From NCBI GenBank assembly GCA_022826345.1, contig JAJDVB010000112.1, positions 1-52,741 of the forward strand: 52,741 bases of DNA. Reading direction: 5' to 3'. The position numbers were made by a program, and so were the translations under genes. Shown one piece after another: positions 16,182 through 26,539 of this stretch; within the stretch, counting starts at the first letter, position 1; each line of letters starts with the position of its first letter. The notes under the pieces were generated by a model. The model did no database searches. It was not told the origin of the DNA and worked only from the letters and a program-made list of their open reading frames with translations. This DNA is from Alphaproteobacteria bacterium. GTDB taxonomy: Bacteria; Pseudomonadota; Alphaproteobacteria; UBA828.

Positions 16182-18497
16182 CTAGAACCTCGTTCCGAAA
16201 CTGAAGCGGAAGTTCTCGGTCACATCGAAGTCCTCTTTAATCAGGGCACGCGAGAAGTCCAGCCGGATCGGACCAATCGGCGAACGGAATCTGAGCCCCA
16301 CACCGACCGAGACCCGCGGCGAAGCCTCGTCCAGAAGTTCCGAGCCCGAGGCGTCGATCTCGGTGAGGCTGCCGATATCAGTGAAGGTCGCGCCGCGCAG
16401 GTCGAGCTCTTCGCCTACGCCCAGCGGAAAGCTCAGCTCGCCTGTCAACGAATAGAACAGATTGCCGCCGAGAGCATCGCCGGTTTCCGCATCGCGCGGT
16501 CCCACGCCGCTCGGCTCGAAGCCACGGAGACTGCTGCCGCCGAGGAAGAATCGGTCGACGATTCCCACGTCGTCGTCAAGGCCGACAATATAGCCACTAC
16601 GAAGCAGCCCGCTCAGAATCCATCCATCGGCAATCGAAAAGTAGTGGCCGTAGCGAAGGGTGTGCTTGATGTACCGGTTATCGCCGCCGAGCCCGGCGAG
16701 CTCCTGCCCGAAGCGGACCACATACCCTTCGGTCGGGTCGATGACGCTATCGCGCAGATCGTAAGTCAGCCGGTGCGAGATGGCCGAGGTCGTCGTCTCG
16801 CCTTCCTGCTCGCGAATGAATCGTGACGCGGTCGGCGAGATATCGCTGACGTCATCATTCTTGAACGTGTAGGAGACAGAGTGCCGCAGCCGCTCGGACA
16901 ATGGATAGCCGACGCGCAACGAGAGGCCGATGGTCTCGCGATCGAACGAGCTCTCATCCTGCAGGTCGATTGTCCTGTTGAACACGTCGAATCCCGCCGC
17001 GACATCGCGTTCCATGAAGTATGGCTCGGTGAAGCTCAGATCGATCTCTTGCCGGCGGGCCGAGGCCGTGAGCCCGAGCCTGAGGTCCTGTCCCCGGCCG
17101 AGCAGATTGCGCTCCCGGATGGCAATGTCGCCGAGAAGGCCCTCCGCCGACGAGACGCCGGCGCCGAAGCTGAGCTCGCCCGTGGGGACTTCACTGACCT
17201 CCACCGTGAGGACCGAACGGTCCGGCGCCGAATCCTCGCTGGTGCTGATGTCGACCTTGTCGAAGAAGCCGAGGTTCATGATGCGCTGTCGCGAGCGGCG
17301 GATCAGGGCCGAGCTGAAGGCATCGCCCTCCACCAGTCGGAACTCGCGGCGGATCACCTCGTCGAGGGTGCGGACGTTGCCCACGATGTCGATTCGCTCG
17401 ACATAGACCCGCGGGCCCTCGTCGATCTCGAAGGTGACGTCGACGGTTGTCGCCTCGCGGTCTCGGTCGACGCGGGGCTGGACGTCGACGAACGCGTAAC
17501 CGCGGCTGCCGACGACTTCGGTGAGCGCGACCAGCGTCTCCTCGACTTGCTCGGCGTCATACCAGTCTCCAACTTCGATCTCGATGACGGGGAGCAGCTC
17601 CTCCGGCGCCAGATCCCGCAGCTGGCTTTCGATATCGATGGCGGCTACTCGATAGCGATCTCCTTCCTCCAGCGAGAAAGTGACGATGAAATCGCTGCGG
17701 TCGGGCGTGAGCTCGGCGACCGCCGAGACGACGCGAAAGTCGACGTAGCCGTTGGCGAGATAAAACCGGCGGAGCAGTTCGCGGTCGAAGGTCAGCCGGT
17801 CGGGATCGTAGTTATCGGCGGTCGTGGCGAAGCGATACCACGCGCTTTCTCGGGTCTGGATGACGTCTCTGAGAGCGCTGTCGCTGAAGTGGGCGTTTCC
17901 GATGAAGTTGATCCGCCGGATACCCGTAACCGGGCCTTCATTCACTTCGAAGACGAGGTCGACCCGGTTTTGCGGGAGCTGGATGACTTTGGGCTCGATG
18001 GTGGCGGCGAAGCGGCCGCTGCGCCGGTAGATGTCGGTCAACCGCTGCAGGTCCGACTGCACCCGCGGCCGCGTGTAGACCACACGCGGCTGGAGCTGAA
18101 TCTCCGCTTCCAGGTTGCCGTCCTCGATCGCGTCGTTACCTTCGAAGATCACGCGATTGATGATGGGATTCTCGACCACGCTGACGACGAGGGCGTTTCC
18201 CTCCCGCCGGATGGCAACGTCGGCGAACAGGCCGCTCGCGAACAGGCTCTTGAGAGACTCGTTGACCGCGTCAGCATCGAATTCATCGCCGGGGCCGACA
18301 GCCATGTAAGACCGAACGGTGTCCGCTTCGATGCGCTCATTGCCCTCGACGAGCACGGATTCGATCGTCCGTTCCTGCGCCGCGGCAGCACCCATCCAAA
18401 GGCCGAGGATGACCGCCGCCAGCCAAACGACGTGCCGCATCCGGCTCCTTGCACCTGCCGCCGTCGCTCCGCGCATTTGCCGTGCTCGCTGGGTCAT
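16182..18497 (-). CDS. bamA: Outer membrane protein assembly factor BamA
   Basis: A 771-residue BamA (Omp85), the central insertase for outer-membrane beta-barrel proteins. A signal peptide ends near AAAAQ (about residue 40). Five POTRA domains follow: TIESVLVEGNERIEADTVRSYM begins the first and VERIDIVGNVRTLDEVIRREF begins the last. The C-terminal 16-strand barrel includes the conserved FFLGGSSLRGFEPSGVGPRD loop 6 region (VRGF-type, here LRGF) and ends in FRFSFGTRF with a terminal aromatic residue. ATG 18497 is chosen because it overlaps the rseP stop as ATGA; internal ATGs at 18476 and 18440 are alternatives. The open frame extends to 18872 inside rseP but is not protein-like. Confidence 0.96.
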   Translation of the reverse strand: MTQRARQMRGATAAGARSRMRHVVWLAAVILGLWMGAAAAQERTIESVLVEGNERIEADTVRSYMAVGPGDEFDADAVNESLKSLFASGLFADVAIRREGNALVVSVVENPIINRVIFEGNDAIEDGNLEAEIQLQPRVVYTRPRVQSDLQRLTDIYRRSGRFAATIEPKVIQLPQNRVDLVFEVNEGPVTGIRRINFIGNAHFSDSALRDVIQTRESAWYRFATTADNYDPDRLTFDRELLRRFYLANGYVDFRVVSAVAELTPDRSDFIVTFSLEEGDRYRVAAIDIESQLRDLAPEELLPVIEIEVGDWYDAEQVEETLVALTEVVGSRGYAFVDVQPRVDRDREATTVDVTFEIDEGPRVYVERIDIVGNVRTLDEVIRREFRLVEGDAFSSALIRRSRQRIMNLGFFDKVDISTSEDSAPDRSVLTVEVSEVPTGELSFGAGVSSAEGLLGDIAIRERNLLGRGQDLRLGLTASARRQEIDLSFTEPYFMERDVAAGFDVFNRTIDLQDESSFDRETIGLSLRVGYPLSERLRHSVSYTFKNDDVSDISPTASRFIREQEGETTTSAISHRLTYDLRDSVIDPTEGYVVRFGQELAGLGGDNRYIKHTLRYGHYFSIADGWILSGLLRSGYIVGLDDDVGIVDRFFLGGSSLRGFEPSGVGPRDAETGDALGGNLFYSLTGELSFPLGVGEELDLRGATFTDIGSLTEIDASGSELLDEASPRVSVGVGLRFRSPIGPIRLDFSRALIKEDFDVTENFRFSFGTRF

Positions 18498-19840
18498 GAG
18501 GTCAGGCCGATGATGTCCTTCGTCGTCACCCATACCATCAATGCGATAACGAGCGTTAGCCCGACCGTCGTGCCGATCTGCTGAATCCGGGCATTCAGCG
18601 GGCGCCGGAACAGAGCTTCCAGGCCGTTGTATAGCAGGTGTCCGCCGTCGAGCGGCGGGATCGGAAACAGATTGATCAAGCCGAGGGCGATGGAAATCAG
18701 TGCCGCGAATTCGATGAAGCCCGAGACGCCCCGCTCGAGCACGCTCCGCGACATGACCGCGATGCCGACGGGGCCGCTCAATTGCTCGGTGGAGCGGGTG
18801 CCTGCGATCATCTGGCCGATCGCGCGGAGATTGGCGGCGGCTAGGGCATACGTGTGCTCGACGCCGGCCCAAATCGACTCACCGACTCCAAGATCGCGGA
18901 ACGCCGTCTGCTCCTCGGGGTAAACACCGATCCGGCCGGTCCCGTTCATGTCGTCGGGCGTGACCGTCAGTGTCTCCTCGCGCCCGCTTCGTTCAACGAC
19001 GAAGGTGAGCGGTACGCCCGCGTTCCGCTCCACGATGGTGCGAAGGTGGTCGAAGCTCTCGATCGCCACATCGCCGATACGGACGATGTTATCGCCCGCC
19101 TGGAGGCCGCCCCGCTCGGCCGGGCTGCCCGCCACCACCTGCGAGACAGATGCTGGTGTGAACGGCCGGACCCCGATATCGCCCAGCTGCTGCGGCCGGT
19201 CGAAGGCGTCCAGCACCTCGATGATCTCCGGCTTCACCGTGAATTCGAGCAACTCACCGCCTCGTTCGACCGCGAGCGTGAGCGGCTCGCCCAAGCTTTG
19301 GAGGAGGGTAAAGTTCAGCTCCTCGAAGCGCTCGACGCGGCTGCCGTTGAGCTCGACCAGTCTGTCGCCCGGCTCGAGTCCGGCGACGGCGGCGGGGCTG
19401 CCCGCCCGCACGGTGCCGATTTCTACCGGCGTGTAGCGCTGGCCGACGACGATGAAGAAGACGGCGAAGATCGCTGCCGCCAGCAGGAGGTTCGCGAACG
19501 GACCCGCGAAGGCGATGGCCGAGCGCTTCCCCACCGACTTGGCGAAGAATGAATCGGACGGGGGCGGCCCGTCGTCGTCTTTGGCCGACGTGCTGGTGGC
19601 GTCGGCGTCGCCGTGGAACTTCACATAGCCGCCGAGCGGCAGCGCACACAGCTTCCAGCGTGTCCCGTGGCGGTCGTCGATGCCGACGAGCTCCGGCCCG
19701 AAGCCGACCGCGAACACCTCCACGCGCACGCCGTTGATCCTGGCCACGAGGTAGTGGCCAAGCTCGTGGAAGAACACCACGGGCGTGATCACCGCGAGAA
19801 ACGGCCAAATATAGTTTAGTTTGTCGACAAGCAGGTCCAT
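18494..19840 (-). CDS. rseP: RIP metalloprotease RseP (site-2 protease family)
   Basis: An intramembrane zinc protease that cleaves transmembrane anti-sigma factors and signal-peptide remnants. The HELGH motif (His25-Glu26...His29) lies in the first membrane helix. Two PDZ domains occupy the periplasmic loop (EIGTVRAGSPAAVAGLEPGD and VSQVVAGSPAERGGLQAGD). The C-terminal LINLFPIPPLDGGHL supplies the NPDG-like third zinc ligand (here PPLDGG). ATG 19840 gives 448 residues and puts the metal motif at the usual place; the frame is open to 19891. It is the first gene of the long minus-strand operon. The uppS-cdsA-dxr genes that usually precede it in proteobacteria are absent. Confidence 0.96.
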   Translation of the reverse strand: MDLLVDKLNYIWPFLAVITPVVFFHELGHYLVARINGVRVEVFAVGFGPELVGIDDRHGTRWKLCALPLGGYVKFHGDADATSTSAKDDDGPPPSDSFFAKSVGKRSAIAFAGPFANLLLAAAIFAVFFIVVGQRYTPVEIGTVRAGSPAAVAGLEPGDRLVELNGSRVERFEELNFTLLQSLGEPLTLAVERGGELLEFTVKPEIIEVLDAFDRPQQLGDIGVRPFTPASVSQVVAGSPAERGGLQAGDNIVRIGDVAIESFDHLRTIVERNAGVPLTFVVERSGREETLTVTPDDMNGTGRIGVYPEEQTAFRDLGVGESIWAGVEHTYALAAANLRAIGQMIAGTRSTEQLSGPVGIAVMSRSVLERGVSGFIEFAALISIALGLINLFPIPPLDGGHLLYNGLEALFRRPLNARIQQIGTTVGLTLVIALMVWVTTKDIIGLTS

Positions 19841-19927
19841 GGTGGCGAACAAGTGGCTATGATCGGACGTCGGCGCAAGGCCAAGCTGCACCGGGCGATC
19901 GATTTGGCGGGGCGATCGCGGCGCCGC

Positions 19928-19965
19928 CAGGGATTATACATGACCGCGCCGCCCGCGCCCGCAAT
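19928..19965 (-). promoter_or_regulatory. Candidate -10 of the rseP-lpxB operon
   Basis: The minus strand carries a perfect TATAAT at 19938-19933, about 90 bases before the rseP ATG. No good -35 is seen at 16-18 bases, so this is a candidate only. It lies in the intergenic region between the divergent rseP and glnD starts. Confidence 0.35.
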
Positions 19966-20091
19966 TCCCTGGGGGCTTGCGGGCGTCCGGCAATAGGGGG
20001 CGAGTAGCGAGACGATGGGACCCGGCTCGGCGAGCGGTTTGCGTTGCGGCGAGAGACGGCCCAAGGTGGCCTGCTTACCGAGTGTGCGGCG

Positions 20092-22836
20092 GTGAACGCG
20101 CCTGACTCGCCGCCGGACCTCTTAGACCGACGGGCTCTTGCAGGTGCGATCCGCCGGCTCGGTCGGGACGACCGGACGGGCGTGCTCGAAGTCATGCGGC
20201 GCGCCCGCGATCAAGGCCGTGAGGCACTTGGGCGACGCCTCGAAGCCGGAGCGTCGGGTGCCGAGATCGTCGCAGTCCAGACCGCTCTGATCGACCAGCT
20301 GTTGGGCGTGCTGCTGGAGCGGGCGGCCGAGGTCCTCTACCCGCTGCCCAACCCGACCACGGCCAACCGTCTTTCGCTGGTGGCGGTCGGCGGCTACGGC
20401 CGGGGTGATCTGTCGCCTCACTCCGATATCGATATCCTCTTCCTGCACCCCTACAAGCTCACCGGCCGCAGCGAGCAGATCATCGAGCATCTGCTCTACA
20501 TGATGTGGGACCTCGGCTTCACGGTCGGCCATGCGACCCGTTCGGTCGCCGATTGCCTCAGGCGGGCACGGGACGACATGACGATCCGCACTTCGGTGCT
20601 CGAATCGCGCCGCGTGTGGGGCGACCAGGCGCTCTATGACGGGTTCCGCCAGCGCTTTCTCACCGAGCTGGTGCCCGGCACCGAGGCCGAGTTCGTGGCT
20701 GCCAAGATGCGCGAACGCGACAAGCGACACGTGCGCGCGGGCGATTCGCGCTATCTCCTGGAACCTAACGTGAAGGACGGCAAGGGCGGCTTGCGCGACC
20801 TCCACGTGCTGTTCTGGATTGCCAAGTATCTCTTCCGTGTAGAGCGTTTCGGCGAGCTCGTGGAGCGCGGCGTGCTCAACCAGCACGAGTACGATCGCTT
20901 TGCGCGGGCGGAAGACTTCCTCTGGAGGGTGCGCGCCCACCTCCACATCGTCTGCGACCGCGCGGAGGATCGCCTGACCTTCGACCGGCAACCCGAGATC
21001 GCATCGCGCATGGGCTACGGCCCGCGCCGCGGCAATCTCGCCGTCGAGCGGTTCATGAAGCACTATTTTCTGGCCGCGAAGGAGGTGGGGGAACTCACGC
21101 GAGTCTTCTGCGCAGTGCTGGAGGCAGAGCGGCTCCACAGCGCGCCGGTCCACCGTTCCGGGACGGTGAGCGGGCCCGCTCGCGACGGTCTGTTCGTCTC
21201 AGGCGGGCGTATTGCCGCGGTCAACGAGGACACCTTCATCGAGCGCCCGGTGCGCCTCGTGACGATCTTTCGGCGCGCGCAGACCGAGGGCCGTGACATC
21301 CATCCCGCCACTGCGCGCTTGATTCACCAGGGCCACGGACTGATCACCGCGGAGGTGTGCGACGACCCCGAGGCCAACCGCGCATTCCGCGCAATTCTCA
21401 CCGATCGGCGCGATCCGGAACGAATCCTGCGTATGATGAACGAGGCCGGCGTGATGGGGCAGTTCCTGCCCGATTTTGGCCGCGTTGTCGCGCAGACTCA
21501 GCTCGACCTCTATCACGTCTACACGGTTGACGAGCACAGCATCCGGGCCATCGGCGTGCTTGCTGCGATCGAGAGAGGCGACTTTGCCGACGAGCTGCCC
21601 CTCGCCAGCACACTCGTCCACCAGTTGCGCATGCGCGACGTGCTCTATCTCGCGCTGCTGCTCCACGACGTGGCGAAGGGGCGGGGCGGCGACCATTCGG
21701 AGATCGGCGCCGAGATCGCGCGCGAAGTCGCCACCCGGTTGGAATTCACGCCGGACAAAGTGGAAACCGTTGCCTGGCTGGTCCGTTGGCACCTTTTGTT
21801 CAGCATGACCGCATTCAAGCGCGACCCCAACGATCCCCGGACCGTGGACGATTTTGTCGGCCGGGTCCGTTCGCTGGAGCGCCTGCGGCTCCTCCTGGTG
21901 CTGACCGCCGCCGACATCACCGCCGTGGGACCGGGGCGCATGACCGCTTGGAAGGGTTCGCTGCTGCGCATGCTTTACCACCGGGCCGAGGCAGTATTGG
22001 CAGGCGGCCGAGAAGCCGAGGACCGGGAGGCCCGCGTGGCGAAGGCCCGGCAGGCCTTGCGTGCCCGCCTTACGGACTGGACCGAGGCCGACATCGCGCA
22101 CTTCGAGGCCAGACTTCCCGATACATATTGGCTGTCCACCGATGGCGGGATGCAGGAGCGTCATGCCCGCCTCGTGCAGGGTGGGGGCAGGGGACCCCTG
22201 GTTGAGACCCGTATCGATCGGGCCAGGGAAGCGACGGAGATGACGCTCTACACGCCCGATTACATCGGCCTGTTCGCCGCCATCGCCGGCGCGATGGCGA
22301 ATTCGGGCACGAATATCGTCGACGCTCGCGTCTTCACCACCAGCGACGGGATGGCCATCGACACGATCTGGATTCAGGCCGCAGACGGTGGTGCGATCCG
22401 CGACGAAGAGCGCCTGGAGCGGCTTGAGCAAAGCGTGGTGCGCGCGCTCTCCGACGATGACGCGGGTGCCGGACGCGAGAATGAGATGGCTTTCGTGGCC
22501 GCACCGCCGCCGGGGCGCTCCGCTCCGATCGCCCTTGAGCCGCATGTCCTCATCGATAACGGCGCGAGCCGGGGCTTCACGGTGATCGAGGTAAGCGCGC
22601 GCGACCGCCCGGGGCTGCTCTATGACATCACGCGGACGCTCAGCGCCTGCGGCGTCTCGATCGGCTCGGCGCACATCTCGACGGTGGGCTCTCGCGCCGC
22701 CGACGTCTTCTACGTGAGGGACCGCTTCGGCCTGAAGCTCTCCCGCGAGGCGCAGATCGCGCAGGTGCAGGGTCACCTGACCGAAATGCTCGGACGCGAC
22801 TCGGATGACGCGCCGCGCCGCCACGCGGCCGGCTAA
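20092..22836 (+). CDS. glnD: Bifunctional PII uridylyltransferase / uridylyl-removing enzyme
   Basis: GlnD senses glutamine and adds UMP to, or removes it from, PII proteins, controlling nitrogen assimilation. The nucleotidyltransferase domain has the GGYGRGDLSPHSDIDIL motif with the catalytic aspartates. A GlnE/GlnD linker carries the conserved DGKGGLRDLH. The HD domain with LLHDVAKGRGGDHSEIG performs deuridylylation. Two C-terminal ACT domains follow (the first with TLYTPDYIGLFAAIAGAMA, the second with SARDRPGLLYDITRTLSACG). GTG 20092 gives 914 residues and places PPDLLDRRALAG at the usual family N-terminus. TTG 20044 is the alternative and adds 16 residues. It is followed by murJ and trpS, a conserved alphaproteobacterial order. 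Confidence 0.96.
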   Translation: MNAPDSPPDLLDRRALAGAIRRLGRDDRTGVLEVMRRARDQGREALGRRLEAGASGAEIVAVQTALIDQLLGVLLERAAEVLYPLPNPTTANRLSLVAVGGYGRGDLSPHSDIDILFLHPYKLTGRSEQIIEHLLYMMWDLGFTVGHATRSVADCLRRARDDMTIRTSVLESRRVWGDQALYDGFRQRFLTELVPGTEAEFVAAKMRERDKRHVRAGDSRYLLEPNVKDGKGGLRDLHVLFWIAKYLFRVERFGELVERGVLNQHEYDRFARAEDFLWRVRAHLHIVCDRAEDRLTFDRQPEIASRMGYGPRRGNLAVERFMKHYFLAAKEVGELTRVFCAVLEAERLHSAPVHRSGTVSGPARDGLFVSGGRIAAVNEDTFIERPVRLVTIFRRAQTEGRDIHPATARLIHQGHGLITAEVCDDPEANRAFRAILTDRRDPERILRMMNEAGVMGQFLPDFGRVVAQTQLDLYHVYTVDEHSIRAIGVLAAIERGDFADELPLASTLVHQLRMRDVLYLALLLHDVAKGRGGDHSEIGAEIAREVATRLEFTPDKVETVAWLVRWHLLFSMTAFKRDPNDPRTVDDFVGRVRSLERLRLLLVLTAADITAVGPGRMTAWKGSLLRMLYHRAEAVLAGGREAEDREARVAKARQALRARLTDWTEADIAHFEARLPDTYWLSTDGGMQERHARLVQGGGRGPLVETRIDRAREATEMTLYTPDYIGLFAAIAGAMANSGTNIVDARVFTTSDGMAIDTIWIQAADGGAIRDEERLERLEQSVVRALSDDDAGAGRENEMAFVAAPPPGRSAPIALEPHVLIDNGASRGFTVIEVSARDRPGLLYDITRTLSACGVSIGSAHISTVGSRAADVFYVRDRFGLKLSREAQIAQVQGHLTEMLGRDSDDAPRRHAAG

Positions 22837-22870
22837 TCTGCCGGCCCTCTACCGGCCACCCGTGTAACCG

Positions 22871-24448
22871 ATGGCACTCGCCCGCTGGGCCGCGACGGTC
22901 GGCGGCTACACCATGGGCTCGCGCGTTCTTGGATTCCTGCGCGACATCCTGATCGCGTCCATTCTCGGCGCGAGCCCGGTCGCCGACGCCTTCTTCGTCG
23001 CCTTCAAGCTGCCCAACTTCCTGCGGCGGCTGTTCGCCGAGGGTGCATTCAACGCCGCCTTCGTGCCGCTCTTCGCGGGTACGCTGGAGCGCGACGGGCG
23101 CGAGGCCGCCAAATCGTTCGCCGAGGACGTGCTGACCGTCCTGCTGTGGACGCTGCTGGTGCTCGTCATCGTGGCGCAGATCGTGATGCCGTGGCTCATG
23201 CACGTGCTGGCGCCCGGCTTCGCCGACGAGCCCGGCAAGCTCGAGCTGACCGTGCAGCTCACGCGCCTGACATTTCCCTACATCCTACTGATTTCGCTGG
23301 TCTCCCTCCTCGGCGGGGTGCTGAACTCGCTCTATCGCTTCGCCGCCGTTGCGGCCACGCCGATCCTGCTCAATCTCTGCCTGATCGGCGCCCTGCTCGG
23401 GCTCGCGCGCTGGACCGAGACGCCGGGGCATGCGCTGGCTGTGGGCGTCACGGTCGGCGGGATCGTGCAGTTCGTCTGGTTGGTCGTCGCCGCCAAACGC
23501 GCGGGGATGTCGCTTCGCCTGCGCCGCCCCCGGCTCACGCCGGGGGTCAAACGCCTGCTGATCCTCGCCGCGCCGGCGGCGCTCGGCGCGGGTGTCGCTC
23601 AGATCAATCTGGTCGTCGACATCATCATCGCCTCGCTTCTGCCCAGTGGCTCCGTCTCCTTTCTCTACTACGCCGACCGCGTGAATCAGCTTCCGCTTGG
23701 CGTCGTCGGAGTCGCGGTCGGGACCGCGCTGCTGCCGCTGCTCAGCCGCCAGCTGCGGGCGGGCGAAACGGACGAGGCGTCGAACAGCCTGAACAGGGCG
23801 ATCGAGATGGCGCTGCTGCTGGCGGTGCCGGCCGCGGTCGCGCTCATCGTCATCGCCGGCCCCGTGATCGCGGTCCTGTTCGAGCGCGGCGCCTTCGGCG
23901 TGGCGGAAAGCGATGCCACGGCCGGCGCGCTCGTCGCCTACGCTGCGGGGCTGCCCGCGTTCGTGCTGATCAAGGTGCTTGCGCCCGGCTATTTCGCGCG
24001 TCAGGACACCAGGACGCCGGTGCGCATTGCGATTCTTTGTCTGTTGGTGAACGTCGCGCTGAACCTTGCCCTCATGGGCCCGCTCGCCCATGTCGGGATC
24101 GCGCTGGCGACCACGCTCGCCGGCTGGCTCAACGTCGGCCTTCTGGCGGCGGGCCTCTCACGGCGCGGCTTCCTCAAGCCCGACCGTCGGCTGAGGCGCC
24201 GGCTGCCGCGCATGATCGCAGCCTCTGCTGGCATGGCGGTCGTGCTCTGGGCGCTCGCGCTGGCTCTGGAGATGGCGCTTGAGACAGCGGGCCTGCGCAT
24301 CGCGGCGCTCGCCGCCCTCGTCGCCGCCGGGCTCGTCGTTTACGGCGCTCTCGTCATTGTCACGGGGGTCGTATCGGTGAGCGAAATGCGCGCGCTATTG
24401 GCCCGGCGGCAACGGCAAGACGAAGATCAAGACCAAGGCCAAGGTTGA
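22871..24448 (+). CDS. murJ: Lipid II flippase MurJ
   Basis: A 525-residue MVF/MATE-family membrane protein that moves lipid II across the inner membrane for peptidoglycan synthesis. About fourteen hydrophobic helices are visible. The N-terminal region has the family pattern [50 protein letters not shown]; charged residues in this stretch line the MurJ cavity. [12 protein letters not shown] in the second half is also characteristic. The C-terminal tail is short and charged ([14 protein letters not shown]). It starts 34 bases after glnD. Confidence 0.96.
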   Translation: MALARWAATVGGYTMGSRVLGFLRDILIASILGASPVADAFFVAFKLPNFLRRLFAEGAFNAAFVPLFAGTLERDGREAAKSFAEDVLTVLLWTLLVLVIVAQIVMPWLMHVLAPGFADEPGKLELTVQLTRLTFPYILLISLVSLLGGVLNSLYRFAAVAATPILLNLCLIGALLGLARWTETPGHALAVGVTVGGIVQFVWLVVAAKRAGMSLRLRRPRLTPGVKRLLILAAPAALGAGVAQINLVVDIIIASLLPSGSVSFLYYADRVNQLPLGVVGVAVGTALLPLLSRQLRAGETDEASNSLNRAIEMALLLAVPAAVALIVIAGPVIAVLFERGAFGVAESDATAGALVAYAAGLPAFVLIKVLAPGYFARQDTRTPVRIAILCLLVNVALNLALMGPLAHVGIALATTLAGWLNVGLLAAGLSRRGFLKPDRRLRRRLPRMIAASAGMAVVLWALALALEMALETAGLRIAALAALVAAGLVVYGALVIVTGVVSVSEMRALLARRQRQDEDQDQGQG

Positions 24449-24500
24449 CGGCGGCGCGCGGGGGCGCGATAAGGCGCGCCCCCGGCGGAGCGTTCCTGAC

Positions 24501-25493
24501 ATGAAGCGGGTCTTTTCCGGCATACAGCCGACCGGCAACCTGCACCTCGGCAACTACCTCGGCGCGATCAAGAATTGGGTCGCGATGCAGCGCGAGTACC
24601 ACTGCCTCTATTGCATCGTCGACCTGCACGCGATCACGGTGCCGCAGAACCCGGAGGAGCTCACGAACAACACCCGCGAGGTCACGGCCGGGCTGATTGC
24701 CGCCGGGCTCGATCCGAAGAATTGCATCATCTTCAATCAAAGCCGCGTGGCCGCGCACGCGGAGCTCGCCTGGATCCTCAACTGCTTCACTCCGCTCGGC
24801 TGGCTCAACCGCATGACGCAATTCAAAGAAAAAGCCGGGAAGAAGCGGGAGAACGCGCTGCTCGGCCTCTATGCCTATCCGGTATTGATGGCGGCCGACA
24901 TCCTGCTCTACCACGCGACGGCCGTGCCGGTGGGCGAGGATCAGAAGCAGCACCTCGAACTCTCCCGCGACATCGCGAGCGCGTTCAATCGCGCGTACGA
25001 CGTGGACTTCTTCCCCTTGCCCGAGCCGATGATTTTCGGCGCTGCGACGCGGGTGATGAGCCTGAGAGACGGCCGCAACAAGATGAGCAAGTCGGACTCG
25101 TCCGAGTACTCACGGATCAATCTGACCGACGATGCCGACACGATCACGCTCAAGATCAAGCGCGCCAAGACCGATTCCGAGCCCGGCTTGGCCCACGACC
25201 TCGAGCGACGGCCGGAAGCGGCAAACCTGCTGAGCATCTACGCGGCGCTCGCCGACGAGCCCATCGAGAGGGTGGCCGCCGAGCATTCTCTGATGGGCTT
25301 TGCCGACTTCAAGGGCAGGCTCGCCGATCTCGCGATCGAGACGCTCGGCCCGCTCGCCCAGCGCATGCGCGAGCTGCTGGCGGACCCCGGCTACATCGAC
25401 GACGTGCTGGCCGACGGCGCCGAGCGCGCCCGGCACATTGCCGATGCCAACCTTGCCGAAGTGCGACGCATCATGGGGCTGCTCGACGCCTGA
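24501..25493 (+). CDS. trpS: Tryptophanyl-tRNA synthetase
   Basis: A 330-residue class Ic aminoacyl-tRNA synthetase that charges tRNA-Trp. The HIGH-like motif is HLGN at residues 15-18 ([12 protein letters not shown]), and the KMSKS loop is residues 194-198. The DLHAIT segment and [15 protein letters not shown] are further family hallmarks. Length and order match bacterial enzymes. It lies 52 bases downstream of murJ on the same strand. Confidence 0.98.
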   Translation: MKRVFSGIQPTGNLHLGNYLGAIKNWVAMQREYHCLYCIVDLHAITVPQNPEELTNNTREVTAGLIAAGLDPKNCIIFNQSRVAAHAELAWILNCFTPLGWLNRMTQFKEKAGKKRENALLGLYAYPVLMAADILLYHATAVPVGEDQKQHLELSRDIASAFNRAYDVDFFPLPEPMIFGAATRVMSLRDGRNKMSKSDSSEYSRINLTDDADTITLKIKRAKTDSEPGLAHDLERRPEAANLLSIYAALADEPIERVAAEHSLMGFADFKGRLADLAIETLGPLAQRMRELLADPGYIDDVLADGAERARHIADANLAEVRRIMGLLDA

Positions 25494-25624
25494 GCGGCAT
25501 TGGGCAGCGCTTCGCGGCCCAATTCAGCGACAAAACTGCACGATTACAGACTTTTCGCTTGCGCTACTTGAGCGGGAGGCGCATGTAACGTGCGCATCCC
25601 CATACGCACGACGCTGTTTTTCCG

Positions 25625-26539
25625 ATGGAGATCTATCTCCCGATCGCCGAGCTTTCAGCCAATGCGCTGATTCTGCTCGTTCTCGGCGGCGGGGTGGGCC
25701 TGCTGTCGGGCATGTTCGGCGTGGGCGGCGGCTTTCTGATGACGCCGCTCCTGATCTTCCTCGGGGTGACGCCCTCGGTCGCCGTTGGAACCGGTACCAA
25801 TCTGATCATCGCGTCGTCGGTCTCCGGCACGATGGCGCACTGGCGCCGCGGCAACGTCGATTTCCTTATCGGCGCGCTGATCTCCTTCGGCGGCGCGGGC
25901 GGCGCCTGGCTCGGCGCCTTCCTCTTCAAGCTGCTCAGCGACGCGGGCCAGATCGACCTGGTGATATCGCTCTCCTACGTGCTGTTCCTCGGGGTGGTCG
26001 GCTGCCTGATGGCGGTGGAGAGCGTGAGGGCGACGGTGCGGCGCCAGCGCACGGTGCACCGCAAGGCCCACCACCACACCTGGATTCACGGGCTGCCGCT
26101 CAAGCTGCGCTTCCGCCACTCGCGCCTCTACGTCAGCGCGATTCCGCCGTTCGCCCTGGGTTTCCTCATGGGCATCCTCGCCTCCATCATGGGGGTGGGC
26201 GGCGGGTTCTTCATGGTGCCGGCGATGATCTACCTCATCGGCATGCCGACGGCGGTGGTGGTGGGCACTTCGTTGCTCGGAATCATCGTGATCAGCTCGG
26301 TTTCTTGCTTCGCCCACGCCATCAACAATAACAACGTAGACATCATCCTCGGCCTCCTGCTGGCGGTCGGCGCGGTCATCGGCGCCCAGTACGGTACGCG
26401 GATCGGCGGGCGCATCCGGGCGGAACATCTCCGGGGCCTGCTCGCGCTCATGGTGCTCGCGGTGGGTGGACGGCTGGCGTATTCGCTGGTGGTGATGCCT
26501 GACGACCCCTTCGCGGTCGCACCGCTGTGGGGGAACTGA
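25625..26539 (+). CDS. TSUP family membrane transporter (TauE/SafE)
   Basis: A 304-residue membrane protein with about eight to nine hydrophobic helices and two copies of the TauE/SafE signature: GLLSGMFGVGGGFLMTPLL near residue 25 and GILASIMGVGGGFFMVPAM near residue 185. Members export sulfite, sulfoacetate or other organosulfur anions, and some take up related compounds. The substrate here is unknown. A histidine-rich loop (HRKAHHHTWIHG, about residues 145-156) precedes the second half. The stop and the next gene's start overlap as TGATG, so the two products are translationally coupled. No strong ribosome binding site is seen before ATG 25625. Confidence 0.9.
   Translation: MEIYLPIAELSANALILLVLGGGVGLLSGMFGVGGGFLMTPLLIFLGVTPSVAVGTGTNLIIASSVSGTMAHWRRGNVDFLIGALISFGGAGGAWLGAFLFKLLSDAGQIDLVISLSYVLFLGVVGCLMAVESVRATVRRQRTVHRKAHHHTWIHGLPLKLRFRHSRLYVSAIPPFALGFLMGILASIMGVGGGFFMVPAMIYLIGMPTAVVVGTSLLGIIVISSVSCFAHAINNNNVDIILGLLLAVGAVIGAQYGTRIGGRIRAEHLRGLLALMVLAVGGRLAYSLVVMPDDPFAVAPLWGN

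Noticed and set aside
16881..18584. 567-codon plus-strand frame opposite bamA
   Set aside because: An antisense shadow of bamA, whose signal peptide, POTRA and barrel features are clear.
21199..22824. 541-codon minus-strand frame opposite glnD
   Set aside because: An antisense shadow; GlnD domains are complete on the plus strand.
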